A stretch of 37,549 nt of DNA, taken from Aquimarina megaterium XH134. Lineage in GTDB: Bacteria; Bacteroidota; Bacteroidia; Flavobacteriales; Flavobacteriaceae. The position numbers were made by a program, and so were the translations under genes. Below the pieces are notes generated by a model that saw only the letters and a program-made list of their open reading frames with translations, had not been told where the DNA came from and made no database searches. This document shows positions 22,833 through 31,924 of the stretch, in pieces (within the stretch, counting starts at the first letter, position 1; each line of letters opens with the position of its first letter). The stretch spans positions 1 through 37,549 of the forward strand of contig NZ_JACB01000069.1 in the NCBI RefSeq assembly GCF_000520975.1, written 5' to 3'.

Positions 22833-25166
22833 TTGAAAACAAAACAAGTAATTCTTGCCTTTTGGGTGATACTTATGGGCTTTAGTAAAATATTTAGCCA
22901 ACAAAAAGCAGTAGAAAAATATACAATTAGTGGGTATGTAAAAGAATCAGGTAGTCAGGAATATTTACCGGCTGTATCAATTTATATTCCGGGTAGTGCA
23001 GTGGGGACCTCTACCAATGACTACGGATTCTTTTCACTTACCATTCCTGAAGGAACACATGAATTGATTGTGTCTTTTATAGGATATGGGACCATTAAAA
23101 AATCGATTGATCTTACTAGTGATCTTGCACTTAATTTTGATATGGAACTAGAAACCGAAAGCCTTGATGAAGTTATTATAGATGGAGACAGAAGGGTGAA
23201 TGAAAGCCAGGTAACTCAAATGAGTGTTGTCTCTATAAAACCTTCAGAAATAGAGGATATTCCCGCTATTCTGGGAGAAAAAGATGTAATCAAAGCATTG
23301 CAGTTATTGCCAGGGATTCAGCGAGGTAATGAAGGAAGTGCAGGATTCTTTGTAAGAGGAGGAACCCCGGATCAGAACCTGATCATACTAGATGAAGCTC
23401 CTGTGTATAATTCTAACCACTTATTTGGAATATTTTCGGTATTTAATGGAGATGCTATTAAGTCTATAGAAACTTTTAAAGGAGGGTTTCCGGCAAGATT
23501 TGGTGGTAGATTGTCTTCTGTACTCAAAATAGATACAAAAAACGGAAATAAAGAAAGGCTGAGCGGAAAAATAAACGTCGGGTTAATATCTTCATCTCTA
23601 TTGGTAGAAGGACCAATTAAAAAGGGAAAAACTTCATTTATTTTTAGTGGGCGAAGAACGTATGCAGACTTATTGTCTAAACCTTTTCAAAAATCAGATC
23701 TAAAAGCCGGCTATTACTTTATGGATCTTAATTTTAAAATACACCATGTTTTTAATGAAAAAAACAAACTATACTGGAGTAATTATTTTGGACAAGATAA
23801 ATTTCATGCGGTAGAAAAGGAAGCAGGGGATGATTTAAAAACAAAATTGTTCTGGGGTAACATAACCTCTACACTACGATGGAATCACCAATTTAGTGAT
23901 AAGTTTTTTTCTAACACTTCTTTAATTTTTAGTAATTATAACTTTGGAATTAAAGTTGATGAAAAGTTTCAGAATGAAATTTTTAAATTGAAAACAAACT
24001 CCGGAATCAATGATTATGGAATTAAAGCAGATTTTGATTACTATCCAAACCCTAAGCATTCTATACGGTTTGGACTGGCATCTACATATCATAATTTTGT
24101 GCCAAAACAATCCAGGATAAGAGAAACAGGAGAAAGTAATTCTGATATCACACAAAAAATTGAATCTCTAGAGAGCGCTTTATATCTCGAGGATGATTGG
24201 AAAATTACCAATACGCTAAGTTTCTCTCCTGGGTTAAGGTTAACTCATTTTCAATATAAATCAACAGATTACCTTAATCTGGAACCAAGAGCAACTATTG
24301 CCTGGAATGTAAAACCCGATTTGGCACTAAAAGCTTCGTATTCTAAAATGAATCAATACATTCATTTACTTTCTAACTCGGGAATAGGGTTACCTACAGA
24401 TCTTTGGGTATCTTCTACAGATCAATTAAAACCTCAGGTTTCTGAACAATATGCATTAGGAGTGGCAAAAGATTTTATGGATGATGGATATTCTATTACT
24501 GTCGAAGGGTATTATAAAAAAATGGATGATGTGATAGCATATAAAGAAGGCGCTTCATTCTTATTATTAGAAGACTTGGGAACAGGAAAAGAAATTGATT
24601 GGGAAGAAAATATTACCACAGGCCAAGGTTGGGCTTACGGTACAGAGCTATTATTACGTAAAAAAACGGGGAAACTTACAGGTTGGTTAGGATATACATT
24701 ATCGTGGTCAGAAAGACAATTTGATGAGCTAAATCAAGGGCGAAAATTCTTTGCAAAATATGATCGAAGACATGACATTTCTTTGGTGGGGATTTATAAG
24801 CCTAATGATCGTATTACACTATCGGGAACATGGCTGTTTTCTTCGGGTAATAATTTTAATCTTCCGGATACCGAGTCATTATCAAACACAAGTACTTTTC
24901 CGATAACAATACCTGATCTCTCTAATGGAGGAACACCTTTTAGCACAGAGCGAAATAATTTTAGAGGAGAAAATTATCATCGTTTAGATTTAGGAATTCA
25001 ATTTCATAAACGATTTTCAAAGAATAGGGAGCGTACCTGGGGATTTTCGATATATAATATTTATGGAAGAAAGAATCCTTTCTATTATTATTTTGATGAT
25101 GCTAAACTTAAAAAAGTATCAATCCTACAGTTTATTCCATCAATTAATTATACCTATAAATTCTAA
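22833..25166 (+). CDS. TonB-dependent receptor 1 (CarboxypepD_reg, plug, barrel; no STN domain)
   Basis: 777-aa outer-membrane active transporter. Signal peptide about residues 1-22 (ends IFSQQ). CarboxypepD_reg-like domain (about 29-115: YTISGYVKESGSQEYLPAVS, NDYGFFSLTIPEGTHEL). TonB plug (about 125-240: LQLLPGIQRGNEGS, VRGGTPDQNLIILDEA, GGFPARFGGRLSS). The 22-strand-type barrel ends INYTYKF. Start is TTG at 22833; the next in-frame ATG (residue 15) would cut the signal peptide. Paralogue of the receptor at 27192 with long identical runs (VYNSNHLFGIFS, EGPIKKGKTSF, SGRRTYADLL), but it lacks the N-terminal STN domain and so should not signal to FecR. Likely co-transcribed with the anti-sigma stub and the DUF4249 gene. 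Confidence 0.92.
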   Translation: MKTKQVILAFWVILMGFSKIFSQQKAVEKYTISGYVKESGSQEYLPAVSIYIPGSAVGTSTNDYGFFSLTIPEGTHELIVSFIGYGTIKKSIDLTSDLALNFDMELETESLDEVIIDGDRRVNESQVTQMSVVSIKPSEIEDIPAILGEKDVIKALQLLPGIQRGNEGSAGFFVRGGTPDQNLIILDEAPVYNSNHLFGIFSVFNGDAIKSIETFKGGFPARFGGRLSSVLKIDTKNGNKERLSGKINVGLISSSLLVEGPIKKGKTSFIFSGRRTYADLLSKPFQKSDLKAGYYFMDLNFKIHHVFNEKNKLYWSNYFGQDKFHAVEKEAGDDLKTKLFWGNITSTLRWNHQFSDKFFSNTSLIFSNYNFGIKVDEKFQNEIFKLKTNSGINDYGIKADFDYYPNPKHSIRFGLASTYHNFVPKQSRIRETGESNSDITQKIESLESALYLEDDWKITNTLSFSPGLRLTHFQYKSTDYLNLEPRATIAWNVKPDLALKASYSKMNQYIHLLSNSGIGLPTDLWVSSTDQLKPQVSEQYALGVAKDFMDDGYSITVEGYYKKMDDVIAYKEGASFLLLEDLGTGKEIDWEENITTGQGWAYGTELLLRKKTGKLTGWLGYTLSWSERQFDELNQGRKFFAKYDRRHDISLVGIYKPNDRITLSGTWLFSSGNNFNLPDTESLSNTSTFPITIPDLSNGGTPFSTERNNFRGENYHRLDLGIQFHKRFSKNRERTWGFSIYNIYGRKNPFYYYFDDAKLKKVSILQFIPSINYTYKF

Positions 25167-25217
25167 AAAGTGAAATCAATAAGGTCAAAATTATTAGAAA
25201 AATATAAAGATACACAG

Positions 25218-26081
25218 ATGAAATATTTTCAAAGTATACTATTAATAATTCTAGGCATTTGTTTAGTAAGCTGCGAGACAAGTGTAGATGCAAGTGATTT
25301 ATTAGAAAAGCAACAGCTTGTAGTTATTAATGGTTATTTATCACCACAAGATACCACATTAAAAGTGCAAGTGTCAAGATCTAAATCAAGGGCATCAAGG
25401 ACAGTCAATGTTAAAGATATGGTTATTAAAGATGCTACCGTAGTGATAGCAGATGAAGAAAACAATGAGGTGGCACTTGTATATACAGATGCATCTTTAA
25501 GCTATGAAGCACCAGCAAGTGGTTTAGCAATATCACCAGGCAAGAAATATTTTTTGAAGATTACGGCTCTAGGTAAAGAATATAAAGCATCTTGTACAAT
25601 ACCAACCGAATCTGTACAAAGGATAGAGAAGGATATTCAGGTAAAAGAAGGTGAATTCTCTGAGAATCGCTTGTTGAAAGTTACTGTAGGGGATATCAAA
25701 AATCAAAACAATTTTTATATCATAGGTGCCATAGTCACTCAGTCTTTTGATAATGGAGGAGGCACAACTAGTAATCAAGTAGAAAATATAAATTTCGAGT
25801 TTAAACAGTTTGCAACAGATGTAAGTAGAGAAAATTCTGTAATTACAGCAGATGGATTTTTTACTTTATTCGATAGTGCATTACCCAATCCCAAGTTAAA
25901 GATTCAGGTAGCCAATGCAGAAAAAATATTATACGAAGCGCTAAGAGCAACATATTTAAATGATTTTAATGACGGAGATCCATTTGCAGAATCAGTTATT
26001 GCTCCGACCAATATAGAAGGAGAGAATGGATATGGTGTTTTTGCAGGATATCAATTAACAGAAGTGGAAGAAACTTTTTAA
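25218..26081 (+). CDS. DUF4249 lipoprotein 1 (receptor partner)
   Basis: About 287 aa from the ATG at 25218. This start gives a textbook lipoprotein signal (MKYFQSILLIILGICLVSC, Cys19). A GTG at 25170, 3 nt after the receptor stop, would add 16 residues and spoil it. The rest matches the DUF4249 pattern: LVVINGYLSPQDTTLKVQVS, KDATVVIADEENNEV, ISPGKKYFLKITA, KASCTIP, NNFYIIGAI, ending GYGVFAGYQL. DUF4249 genes regularly follow CarboxypepD_reg/TonB receptors in Bacteroidota and may act like SusD as a surface lid; that role is inferred. Paralogue of the gene at 29829. Confidence 0.88.
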   Translation: MKYFQSILLIILGICLVSCETSVDASDLLEKQQLVVINGYLSPQDTTLKVQVSRSKSRASRTVNVKDMVIKDATVVIADEENNEVALVYTDASLSYEAPASGLAISPGKKYFLKITALGKEYKASCTIPTESVQRIEKDIQVKEGEFSENRLLKVTVGDIKNQNNFYIIGAIVTQSFDNGGGTTSNQVENINFEFKQFATDVSRENSVITADGFFTLFDSALPNPKLKIQVANAEKILYEALRATYLNDFNDGDPFAESVIAPTNIEGENGYGVFAGYQLTEVEETF

Positions 26082-26136
26082 ACAAAAAAGATAAAATCGA
26101 GTAGACTATTATTTAAAAAGCGAACTTAAAGTTGTT

Positions 26137-26170
26137 TTGACAACATAATCTTAATAATTTATTACTTTTA
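26137..26170 (+). promoter_or_regulatory. Possible internal promoter before fecR
   Basis: TTTTG ending at 26139, a 23-nt spacer, then TACTTTTA (26163-26170), one mismatch from TAnnTTTG. It would allow cassette 2 to be expressed without the ECF-like promoter at 22466. Confidence 0.4.
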
Positions 26171-26192
26171 GAGCCAGATTTTAATTTCAGAA

Positions 26193-27176
26193 ATGAGTAT
26201 CGAACAAGAAGATCACATACTACAACTTTTAACACGTTATTTACAAAATGACGTACAAGATGATGAACGAAAGTTTGTAGAGGATTGGATTGCCGAATCC
26301 GAATCAAATAGAACCTATTTTGAAGATGTTAAACGCATATGGAGTACTTCAGAAAATATAGAGGATTTTGATAAAATTGATGTAGATGAACAATGGAGTA
26401 AATTTGAATCTGGCATAAATGCTACAGTAAAGAAGAAACCAAAATTAAATAATGTTTATCTTAAAATCGCAGCCTCTATTGTGCTTTTGATTGGTTTAGG
26501 CTTTTATTTTAATTCACTTTTTAATACTGAAGTAATTTTACTGGCAAAAACGGGAGCAGAAAACAAATTTATATTACCAGATAACTCTATAGTATGGCTT
26601 AATGAAGGTAGTCAACTTACTTATAAAAAGGATTTTAAAGGAAATAGCAGGCAATTAAACCTAAAAGGAGAAGGCTTTTTTGAAGTTACAAAAGATCCCG
26701 AGAAACCATTTGTTGTTATTGCCAATACCACACAAACTAAAGTTTTAGGTACGTCATTTAACCTAAAAAATAATGCTAATACAAAAGAAGTAGAGCTTGT
26801 ATTGGTAACAGGTAGTGTTGAGTTTTTATCAAAAAAATATAAAGAAATTTTAGCTCCGGGAGATATGGTAACAGCAAAAGAGAGTGGCAAATTGATAAAA
26901 ACTTCAAATAAAAGCCTAAATTTCTCTTCCTGGAAATCGGGAGTACTTAAATTTGAAAAAACTTCTATAGAACAAGTAATTAAAGATATAGAACTGTATT
27001 ACAATAAGAACATAATTATCGAGAGTCGAGAATTTGCTAATTGTACGTTAACCACTATCTTTGACAACGAATCGTTTGAGGATGTTTTGGAAACTCTTAA
27101 AATATTATTTGATGTCACATATGAAAAAAATGATTCGAATAATATTGTTATAAAAGAAGGAGATTGTAATTCTTAA
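26193..27176 (+). CDS. FecR family anti-sigma factor (full length)
   Basis: 327-aa inner-membrane signal transducer. Cytoplasmic anti-sigma domain (about 1-55, FVEDWIAESESNRTYFEDVKRIW), one transmembrane helix (about 89-110, VYLKIAASIVLLIGLGFYFNSLF), periplasmic FecR domain (about 112-210, LAKTGAENKFILPDNSIVWLNEGSQ, LKGEGFFEV, VLGTSFNLK) and C-terminal DUF4974 (about 245-322, LKFEKTSIEQVIKDIELYYNKNIII). In this class the periplasmic part contacts the STN domain of a TonB receptor and controls the cognate ECF sigma. The STN receptor starts 15 nt after its stop, so the two are clearly coupled; the sigma at 21878 is the only candidate partner in view. Confidence 0.93.
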   Translation: MSIEQEDHILQLLTRYLQNDVQDDERKFVEDWIAESESNRTYFEDVKRIWSTSENIEDFDKIDVDEQWSKFESGINATVKKKPKLNNVYLKIAASIVLLIGLGFYFNSLFNTEVILLAKTGAENKFILPDNSIVWLNEGSQLTYKKDFKGNSRQLNLKGEGFFEVTKDPEKPFVVIANTTQTKVLGTSFNLKNNANTKEVELVLVTGSVEFLSKKYKEILAPGDMVTAKESGKLIKTSNKSLNFSSWKSGVLKFEKTSIEQVIKDIELYYNKNIIIESREFANCTLTTIFDNESFEDVLETLKILFDVTYEKNDSNNIVIKEGDCNS

Positions 27177-27191
27177 AAAACATTATTCTTT

Positions 27192-29825
27192 TTGCAAAAA
27201 TCAAATTGCCGATTTAATTTTCTAGTGAGAATAAAAGTGATTAGGGTACTATTTGTAGCGCTTTTTATAGGAGGGTTTAGTGGTTATACCCAGGGAGAAA
27301 TTTTAGATCAAAAAATTAGTTTAGTTAAAGAAAATGTATCTATTGCCAGTGTCTTAGGTGAGTTAGAAACAAAATTAAATTTTACGATAGGATATTCTGA
27401 TAGCGCAATAGATATTTCTAAAATAGTATCGGTTAATGCTAAAGAAAAAACTTTAGCTAAGATATTAAGAAATCTATTTCCCTCGAAACTGTATCAATTC
27501 AAGGTTTTGGGCAAAAAACTACTAATTTATAAACGTCCAAAAAAGTACACAATTAGTGGGTATATTTCTGAAAAAGGAAGCCAGGAATACTTGGGTAGTG
27601 TATCTATTTATATCCCCAAACTCAATACAGGTACAATAACCAATGATTATGGATTTTATTCCCTTTCTATCCCAGAGGGCAATCATCAGATATTAATCTC
27701 ATTTGTGGGGTATAAAAACATTAAGAAAAGCATTGACCTTACCTCTGATATTACGATAAATTTAAATTTAGAACCAGAGACTGAATATCTGGATGAAATT
27801 ATTATAAACTCTGATCAGGAAACAAGTAAAAGTCAGATCACACAGATGAGTTCTGAAAAACTAAGCCCTTCATTTTTTGAAGATATTCCTACAATCCTGG
27901 GAGAAAAAGATGCTATTAAAACCTTACAGTTATTACCTGGGGTACAATCAGGAAGCGAAGGTTCTACAGGCTTTTATGTTCGTGGCGGAACACCCGATCA
28001 AAATTTGATCATACTAGATGAAGCTACAGTTTATAATTCAAATCATCTTTTTGGAATTTTTTCCATATTTAACGGAGATGCCATTAAATCCGTAGAAATA
28101 TTTAAAGGAGGTTTTCCTGCTCGGTATGGCGGAAGGTTATCTTCTGTAGTGAAGATAAATACTAAAAATGGGAATAAGGAAAAATTTGCTGGAAAAGCAA
28201 ATATTAGTTTGATTTCTTCATCTCTATTGTTAGAAGGACCCATAAAAAAAGGAAAAACATCCTTTGTAATTAGTGGTCGTAGAACATATGCAGATCTGTT
28301 ACTTTTACCATTAATGGCCAAGGACGAGAAACTTGCTTATTATTTTACAGATGTTAATGCTAAGCTTCATCATGTTATCAATGATAAAAATAAATTGTAC
28401 TGGAGTACATACTATGGGCAAGATAAATATAGAAATAAAACTGTTGTTGAGAATGAAAGATCTAAGCAGAAAATACTTTGGGGTAATATAACTTCTACTT
28501 TACGCTGGAATCATGAATTTAATAACAAGCTCTTCTCTAATACATCATTAATATTTAGTAATTATAAGTTTACAGTTAGTAAAGATGATAGAGGAGGAGC
28601 GAATCGAAGTTCTGCGTTTAGAACAAGCTCTGGGATCAACGATTATGGAGTTAAATTCGATTTTAATTATTATCCTGCACCTAATCATACATTTAAGTTT
28701 GGTTTAGTTTCTACCTATCATGATTTTACTCCAAAAGAAATTAATATTAGAAATATTAATGAAGATGAAATTGTAAATACCCAAAAAATAAAAACCGTTG
28801 AGAGTGGAATATATATTGAGGATGATTGGAGAATTAACGATAAGATTAGCATATATCCAGGTTTAAGGTTTAGTCATTTTCAGCATAAATCTAAAGGTTA
28901 TTTTAAACCAGAGATGAGACTTTCTGTTGCTTATAAATTGTATCCTTTGCTTACATTAAAAGCTTCGTATGCAAGAATGAATCAGTATATACATAGGTTA
29001 TCTAATAGTGGTTTGGGATTACCAACAGATCTTTGGGTGTCTTCTACAGAACGGTTAAAGCCTCAGCTTTCTGAGCAAATTGCTTTAGGGGTAGCAAAGG
29101 ATTTCAAGAATAACATATTTGGATTAACAATCGAAGGGTATTATAAAAAAATGGATGATATTATAGCCTTCAAAGAAGGCGCTTCTTTTGCAGGTCTCGA
29201 AAGCGTGAGAGAAATTACAGGTTCTATCCGAACTGTTGATTTTGTAAATGGCATTACTACAGGGAAAGGCTGGGCATATGGAACAGAGTTTTTACTTAGA
29301 AAAAAGAAAGGAAAACTAACAGGTTGGTTGGGATACACTTTATCATGGTCGCAAAGACAGTTTGAAGATTTAAATGGAGGGAAGGTATTTAACGAACGTT
29401 ATGATAGAAGACATGATTTCTCTATTGTAGGGATTTACAAGCCTAGTAAAAGAATAACGATTTCTGGTAATTGGTTATTTGCATCAGGAATTAATTACAA
29501 CCTCCCTAATACATTAGGAGTTGCAGCGGGTAATAATTTCCCGATAGAGGATGTAAACAATAATGATAATATATTACTGTTTAATACAGAAAAAAATAAT
29601 TTTAAAGGAGAAAATTTTCATCGTTTAGATTTGGGAATTCAATTTCATAAAATCACAAAACGTAATAGAGAAAGAACATGGGGCTTTTCGTTTTATAACG
29701 TATATGCGAGAAAAAACCCTTTTTATTATGAAATTGCTAGCGAAAATCAAAGTTCTCCTAATGTTTTATATAGAAGGTACTTATTTCAGTTTCTTCCGTC
29801 GTTTAATTATAGTTTAAAATTTTAG
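27192..29825 (+). CDS. TonB-dependent receptor 2 with STN signalling domain
   Basis: 877-aa outer-membrane receptor/transducer. After the signal peptide (to about residue 35, GYTQG) comes an STN domain (about 38-115: ISLVKENVSIASVLGELETK, NFTIGYSDSAID, VSVNAKEKTLAKILRNLF, YQFKVLGKKLLIYKR), then CarboxypepD_reg (about 118-205), plug (about 215-330, VRGGTPDQNLIILDEA) and a barrel ending FNYSLKF. There is no ATG; the start is TTG at 27192 or GTG at 27225 (VRIKVIRVLFVALF), the latter giving a more typical signal peptide. STN is the domain that talks to FecR, whose gene precedes it by 15 nt. Close paralogue of the receptor at 22833, so the substrates are probably related. Confidence 0.93.
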   Translation: MQKSNCRFNFLVRIKVIRVLFVALFIGGFSGYTQGEILDQKISLVKENVSIASVLGELETKLNFTIGYSDSAIDISKIVSVNAKEKTLAKILRNLFPSKLYQFKVLGKKLLIYKRPKKYTISGYISEKGSQEYLGSVSIYIPKLNTGTITNDYGFYSLSIPEGNHQILISFVGYKNIKKSIDLTSDITINLNLEPETEYLDEIIINSDQETSKSQITQMSSEKLSPSFFEDIPTILGEKDAIKTLQLLPGVQSGSEGSTGFYVRGGTPDQNLIILDEATVYNSNHLFGIFSIFNGDAIKSVEIFKGGFPARYGGRLSSVVKINTKNGNKEKFAGKANISLISSSLLLEGPIKKGKTSFVISGRRTYADLLLLPLMAKDEKLAYYFTDVNAKLHHVINDKNKLYWSTYYGQDKYRNKTVVENERSKQKILWGNITSTLRWNHEFNNKLFSNTSLIFSNYKFTVSKDDRGGANRSSAFRTSSGINDYGVKFDFNYYPAPNHTFKFGLVSTYHDFTPKEINIRNINEDEIVNTQKIKTVESGIYIEDDWRINDKISIYPGLRFSHFQHKSKGYFKPEMRLSVAYKLYPLLTLKASYARMNQYIHRLSNSGLGLPTDLWVSSTERLKPQLSEQIALGVAKDFKNNIFGLTIEGYYKKMDDIIAFKEGASFAGLESVREITGSIRTVDFVNGITTGKGWAYGTEFLLRKKKGKLTGWLGYTLSWSQRQFEDLNGGKVFNERYDRRHDFSIVGIYKPSKRITISGNWLFASGINYNLPNTLGVAAGNNFPIEDVNNNDNILLFNTEKNNFKGENFHRLDLGIQFHKITKRNRERTWGFSFYNVYARKNPFYYEIASENQSSPNVLYRRYLFQFLPSFNYSLKF

Positions 29826-29828
29826 TAT

Positions 29829-30707
29829 ATGAGACTCTACATTTTATTAATCATAGGTTTTATCGTTTTAGGTTGCGAAGATTTAAAAGAAGAGATAAAA
29901 AATAGACCAGAAGGAGAGAAGTTAGTTTTGATTAATGGCTTTTTGTCTCCAGAAGAAGAAGTAATAAAAGTTGAAGTTTCTAAAACAATATCTGTATTTG
30001 ATAAACCTTTACAACTCGAACCAGCAGATTTTGTAAATACTTTAATCATTAAAGATGCAGTAGTAGTTATCAAAAATGAAAACCAAGAAGAAGTAGAATT
30101 AAGATATTCTAGCGATAATAAGTTATATCAGATTGCATCTAACGAATTCTTGATAGAACCGGGAAAAAGGTATACTCTAAATGTCTTAGCAGAAGGAAAA
30201 GAATTTAAAGCCACTTGTGTTATTCCTGTTATGAAAACAGAAAATGTATCGGCGGCGGTTGGGTTTAGAGCTGTAGATGGTGCTGTTGTAGAGAATCTTA
30301 GTGTAAGTTTTGATGATATAAAGGGCGAAAATAATTTTTATATCGTAGGAGCATTATTTAATGTGACCAATAGTACAGAAGAAAATCGCTCTATTGCAAA
30401 TTTTGATATTGAAAGATTTGCCACTGATGTAAATGGAGATGGATTAAGTATATCTGCAAATGGAACAATCTTTAATACAAACGAAAGCTTAGAAATTACT
30501 GTGAAAGTCGCAAATGTAGATGAGCTTATTTTTACCACTTTAAAAGCTTCTTTCTTAAATAAAGACCAAATATCAAACCCTTTCTTTCAGCCTATTATAC
30601 CGCCTAATAATATAGAAGGAGAAGGAGGTTATGGTGTATTTGCAGGATTTCGATTATTAGAAAAAACGATGACACTAGGTCCGATTCAATCTTTAGACGG
30701 AGTTTGA
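29829..30707 (+). CDS. DUF4249 lipoprotein 2 (receptor partner)
   Basis: 292 aa, starting 3 nt after the receptor 2 stop, so translation is coupled. Lipoprotein signal MRLYILLIIGFIVLGC (Cys16). DUF4249 features: LVLINGFLSPEEEVIKVEVS, IKDAVVVIKNENQEEVELRY, IEPGKRYTLNVLAEGKEFKATCVIP, NNFYIVGALF and GYGVFAGFRL near the C-terminus, paralleling the protein encoded at 25218. Predicted to be anchored at the outer membrane with its receptor. The 3' end overlaps the convergent gene at 30686 by 22 bp. No terminator is visible. Confidence 0.88.
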   Translation: MRLYILLIIGFIVLGCEDLKEEIKNRPEGEKLVLINGFLSPEEEVIKVEVSKTISVFDKPLQLEPADFVNTLIIKDAVVVIKNENQEEVELRYSSDNKLYQIASNEFLIEPGKRYTLNVLAEGKEFKATCVIPVMKTENVSAAVGFRAVDGAVVENLSVSFDDIKGENNFYIVGALFNVTNSTEENRSIANFDIERFATDVNGDGLSISANGTIFNTNESLEITVKVANVDELIFTTLKASFLNKDQISNPFFQPIIPPNNIEGEGGYGVFAGFRLLEKTMTLGPIQSLDGV

Positions 30708-30886
30708 AAATGCTTGTAAATTAGATAGCCTCCATAACCAATAAATAATATGGTTATCATGACTCTGAAGTCCCATTCTGCCTGAGCTTGTAATCTATTA
30801 TATAATCGTAAACCTCCAAATAAAACAAGAGCAATACCGATCATTAAGTCCCAGGTCTTGCGAGGTGATTTATCTTCGTTTTCCAT
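30686..30886 (-). CDS. Small membrane protein, unknown function
   Basis: 66 aa with two hydrophobic segments (about 13-28, WDLMIGIALVLFGGLRLY, and 42-58, VMITILFIGYGGYLIYKHF) joined by a short loop, suggesting a two-helix hairpin in the inner membrane. Last gene of the minus-strand run from 32770, 4 nt after the DUF2007 gene. It overlaps the end of the plus-strand DUF4249 gene by 22 bp tail to tail. No family recognised. Confidence 0.7.
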   Translation of the reverse strand: MENEDKSPRKTWDLMIGIALVLFGGLRLYNRLQAQAEWDFRVMITILFIGYGGYLIYKHFQTPSKD

Positions 30887-30890
30887 AATT

Positions 30891-31118
30891 TTAGGTTAAG
30901 TTTTGTTTGATAATTGGGAGCGCATTTTTTGCATCGGTTTTTTTTACAAATAGTTGAACATGGTCAGGTATACCACCTCCAAAACCTGCCATCATACCAG
31001 ACTTCATATCATCCCGGGTGATAGAGTTAATGCCTTTATCCTGCAATATTGTTTGTAAAAATTGAACATTAATTAAACTACCTGTATATACTCTTTCATA
31101 TTCACTGTCAGGAAACAT
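30891..31118 (-). CDS. DUF2007 family protein
   Basis: 75 aa, a single DUF2007 (putative signal-transducing) domain, a small alpha/beta fold related to PII-like proteins. Seen: YERVYTGSLINVQFLQTILQDKGINSITRDD at the start, PDHVQLFVKKTDAKNALPII at the end, the usual full domain length. Cytosolic, role unknown. It sits between two membrane protein genes with gaps of 12 and 4 nt, so it belongs to their operon. Confidence 0.85.
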   Translation of the reverse strand: MFPDSEYERVYTGSLINVQFLQTILQDKGINSITRDDMKSGMMAGFGGGIPDHVQLFVKKTDAKNALPIIKQNLT

Positions 31119-31130
31119 AGTGTTATTTGT

Positions 31131-31850
31131 TTAAGCATTAAAATATTTACTGTTCCATATGACAGTATTAAAATTTTTTCCAAGTGCAAATCCATAAAAT
31201 AACACCACAGCTGCTACCGATTTAAACATAAAGAATAAAATCATGATAAATGTTGAGGTAGTACTGTGTTTAGTGAACATACCTTCTGGAACCATAAATG
31301 TAAGTAAAAGACTTACTAAAAAAGTGAGTATGAGTAAATTTTCAAAACTCTTAAAAAACCACATCATAAATTTACGAAGTGGGTGTAAATCATTCCCCCA
31401 TTTATGCACTAAATAAAAATAGTCATTACCCATAGGAGCAAAGAGTAGGGGATCATCAGCATTTTCTAATTTAAATAATTTAGATGGCGCAATAATTTTA
31501 AATCCTTTTAATTCGGTTTGATGTTTTTTCTCAAGGTTTTTAATAGCAGAAATTGCAGATAAGGGCAACTTTCCTTTAAAATATTTAGAATCCAAAAAAC
31601 GTAATCGATAGGTAATACAGATTTTTTTGATTTGATCCAGATGGTATATGCTGCGGGTTTCTATGTGATCAAGATCAAAAACATTCTGAACTACATGAGA
31701 AGAATTTTTCAGGTTTTTAAGAATTTGATTCTCGTGTTTCTCTTCTTCCGAAAAGATTGCATATACTTGTTCTTTCCAGGTAGAGGCATTAAATTCTTTA
31801 TCCCGTAGTTTACCTAGTTGTTGCTCTATGTTTGTCCTGGGAAATAACAT
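31131..31850 (-). CDS. Hypothetical membrane protein
   Basis: About 239 aa from the ATG at 31850 (MLFPRTNIEQQ); the frame extends to a TTG at 31898, which would add 16 residues. The N-terminal 170 residues are soluble and charged with many helices (RDKEFNASTWKEQVYAIFSEEEKHEN, KNLEKKHQTELKG). Two transmembrane helices follow (about 175-197, LLILTFLVSLLLTFMVP, and about 205-230, IMILFFMFKSVAAVVLFYGFALG). I recognise no family. Second gene of the four-gene minus-strand operon that starts with the DUF1460 protein. Confidence 0.7.
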   Translation of the reverse strand: MLFPRTNIEQQLGKLRDKEFNASTWKEQVYAIFSEEEKHENQILKNLKNSSHVVQNVFDLDHIETRSIYHLDQIKKICITYRLRFLDSKYFKGKLPLSAISAIKNLEKKHQTELKGFKIIAPSKLFKLENADDPLLFAPMGNDYFYLVHKWGNDLHPLRKFMMWFFKSFENLLILTFLVSLLLTFMVPEGMFTKHSTTSTFIMILFFMFKSVAAVVLFYGFALGKNFNTVIWNSKYFNA

Positions 31851-31924
31851 CTTTTTTTTTAGCTCTACTAAATTAGCAATTTGGGTTAAGTTATACAAGA
31901 TTAAAGAGATCGTTTAGTAAAAGA

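Noticed and set aside
26099..26114. 16-bp match GAGTAGACTATTATTT also at 3932-3947
   Set aside because: A single AT-rich 16-mer match is expected by chance in a window of this size, and the flanks do not align.
28043..28321. Minus-strand ORF inside receptor 2
   Set aside because: It is antisense to a conserved receptor coding region with no promoter or ribosome-binding context; a shadow of the real gene.
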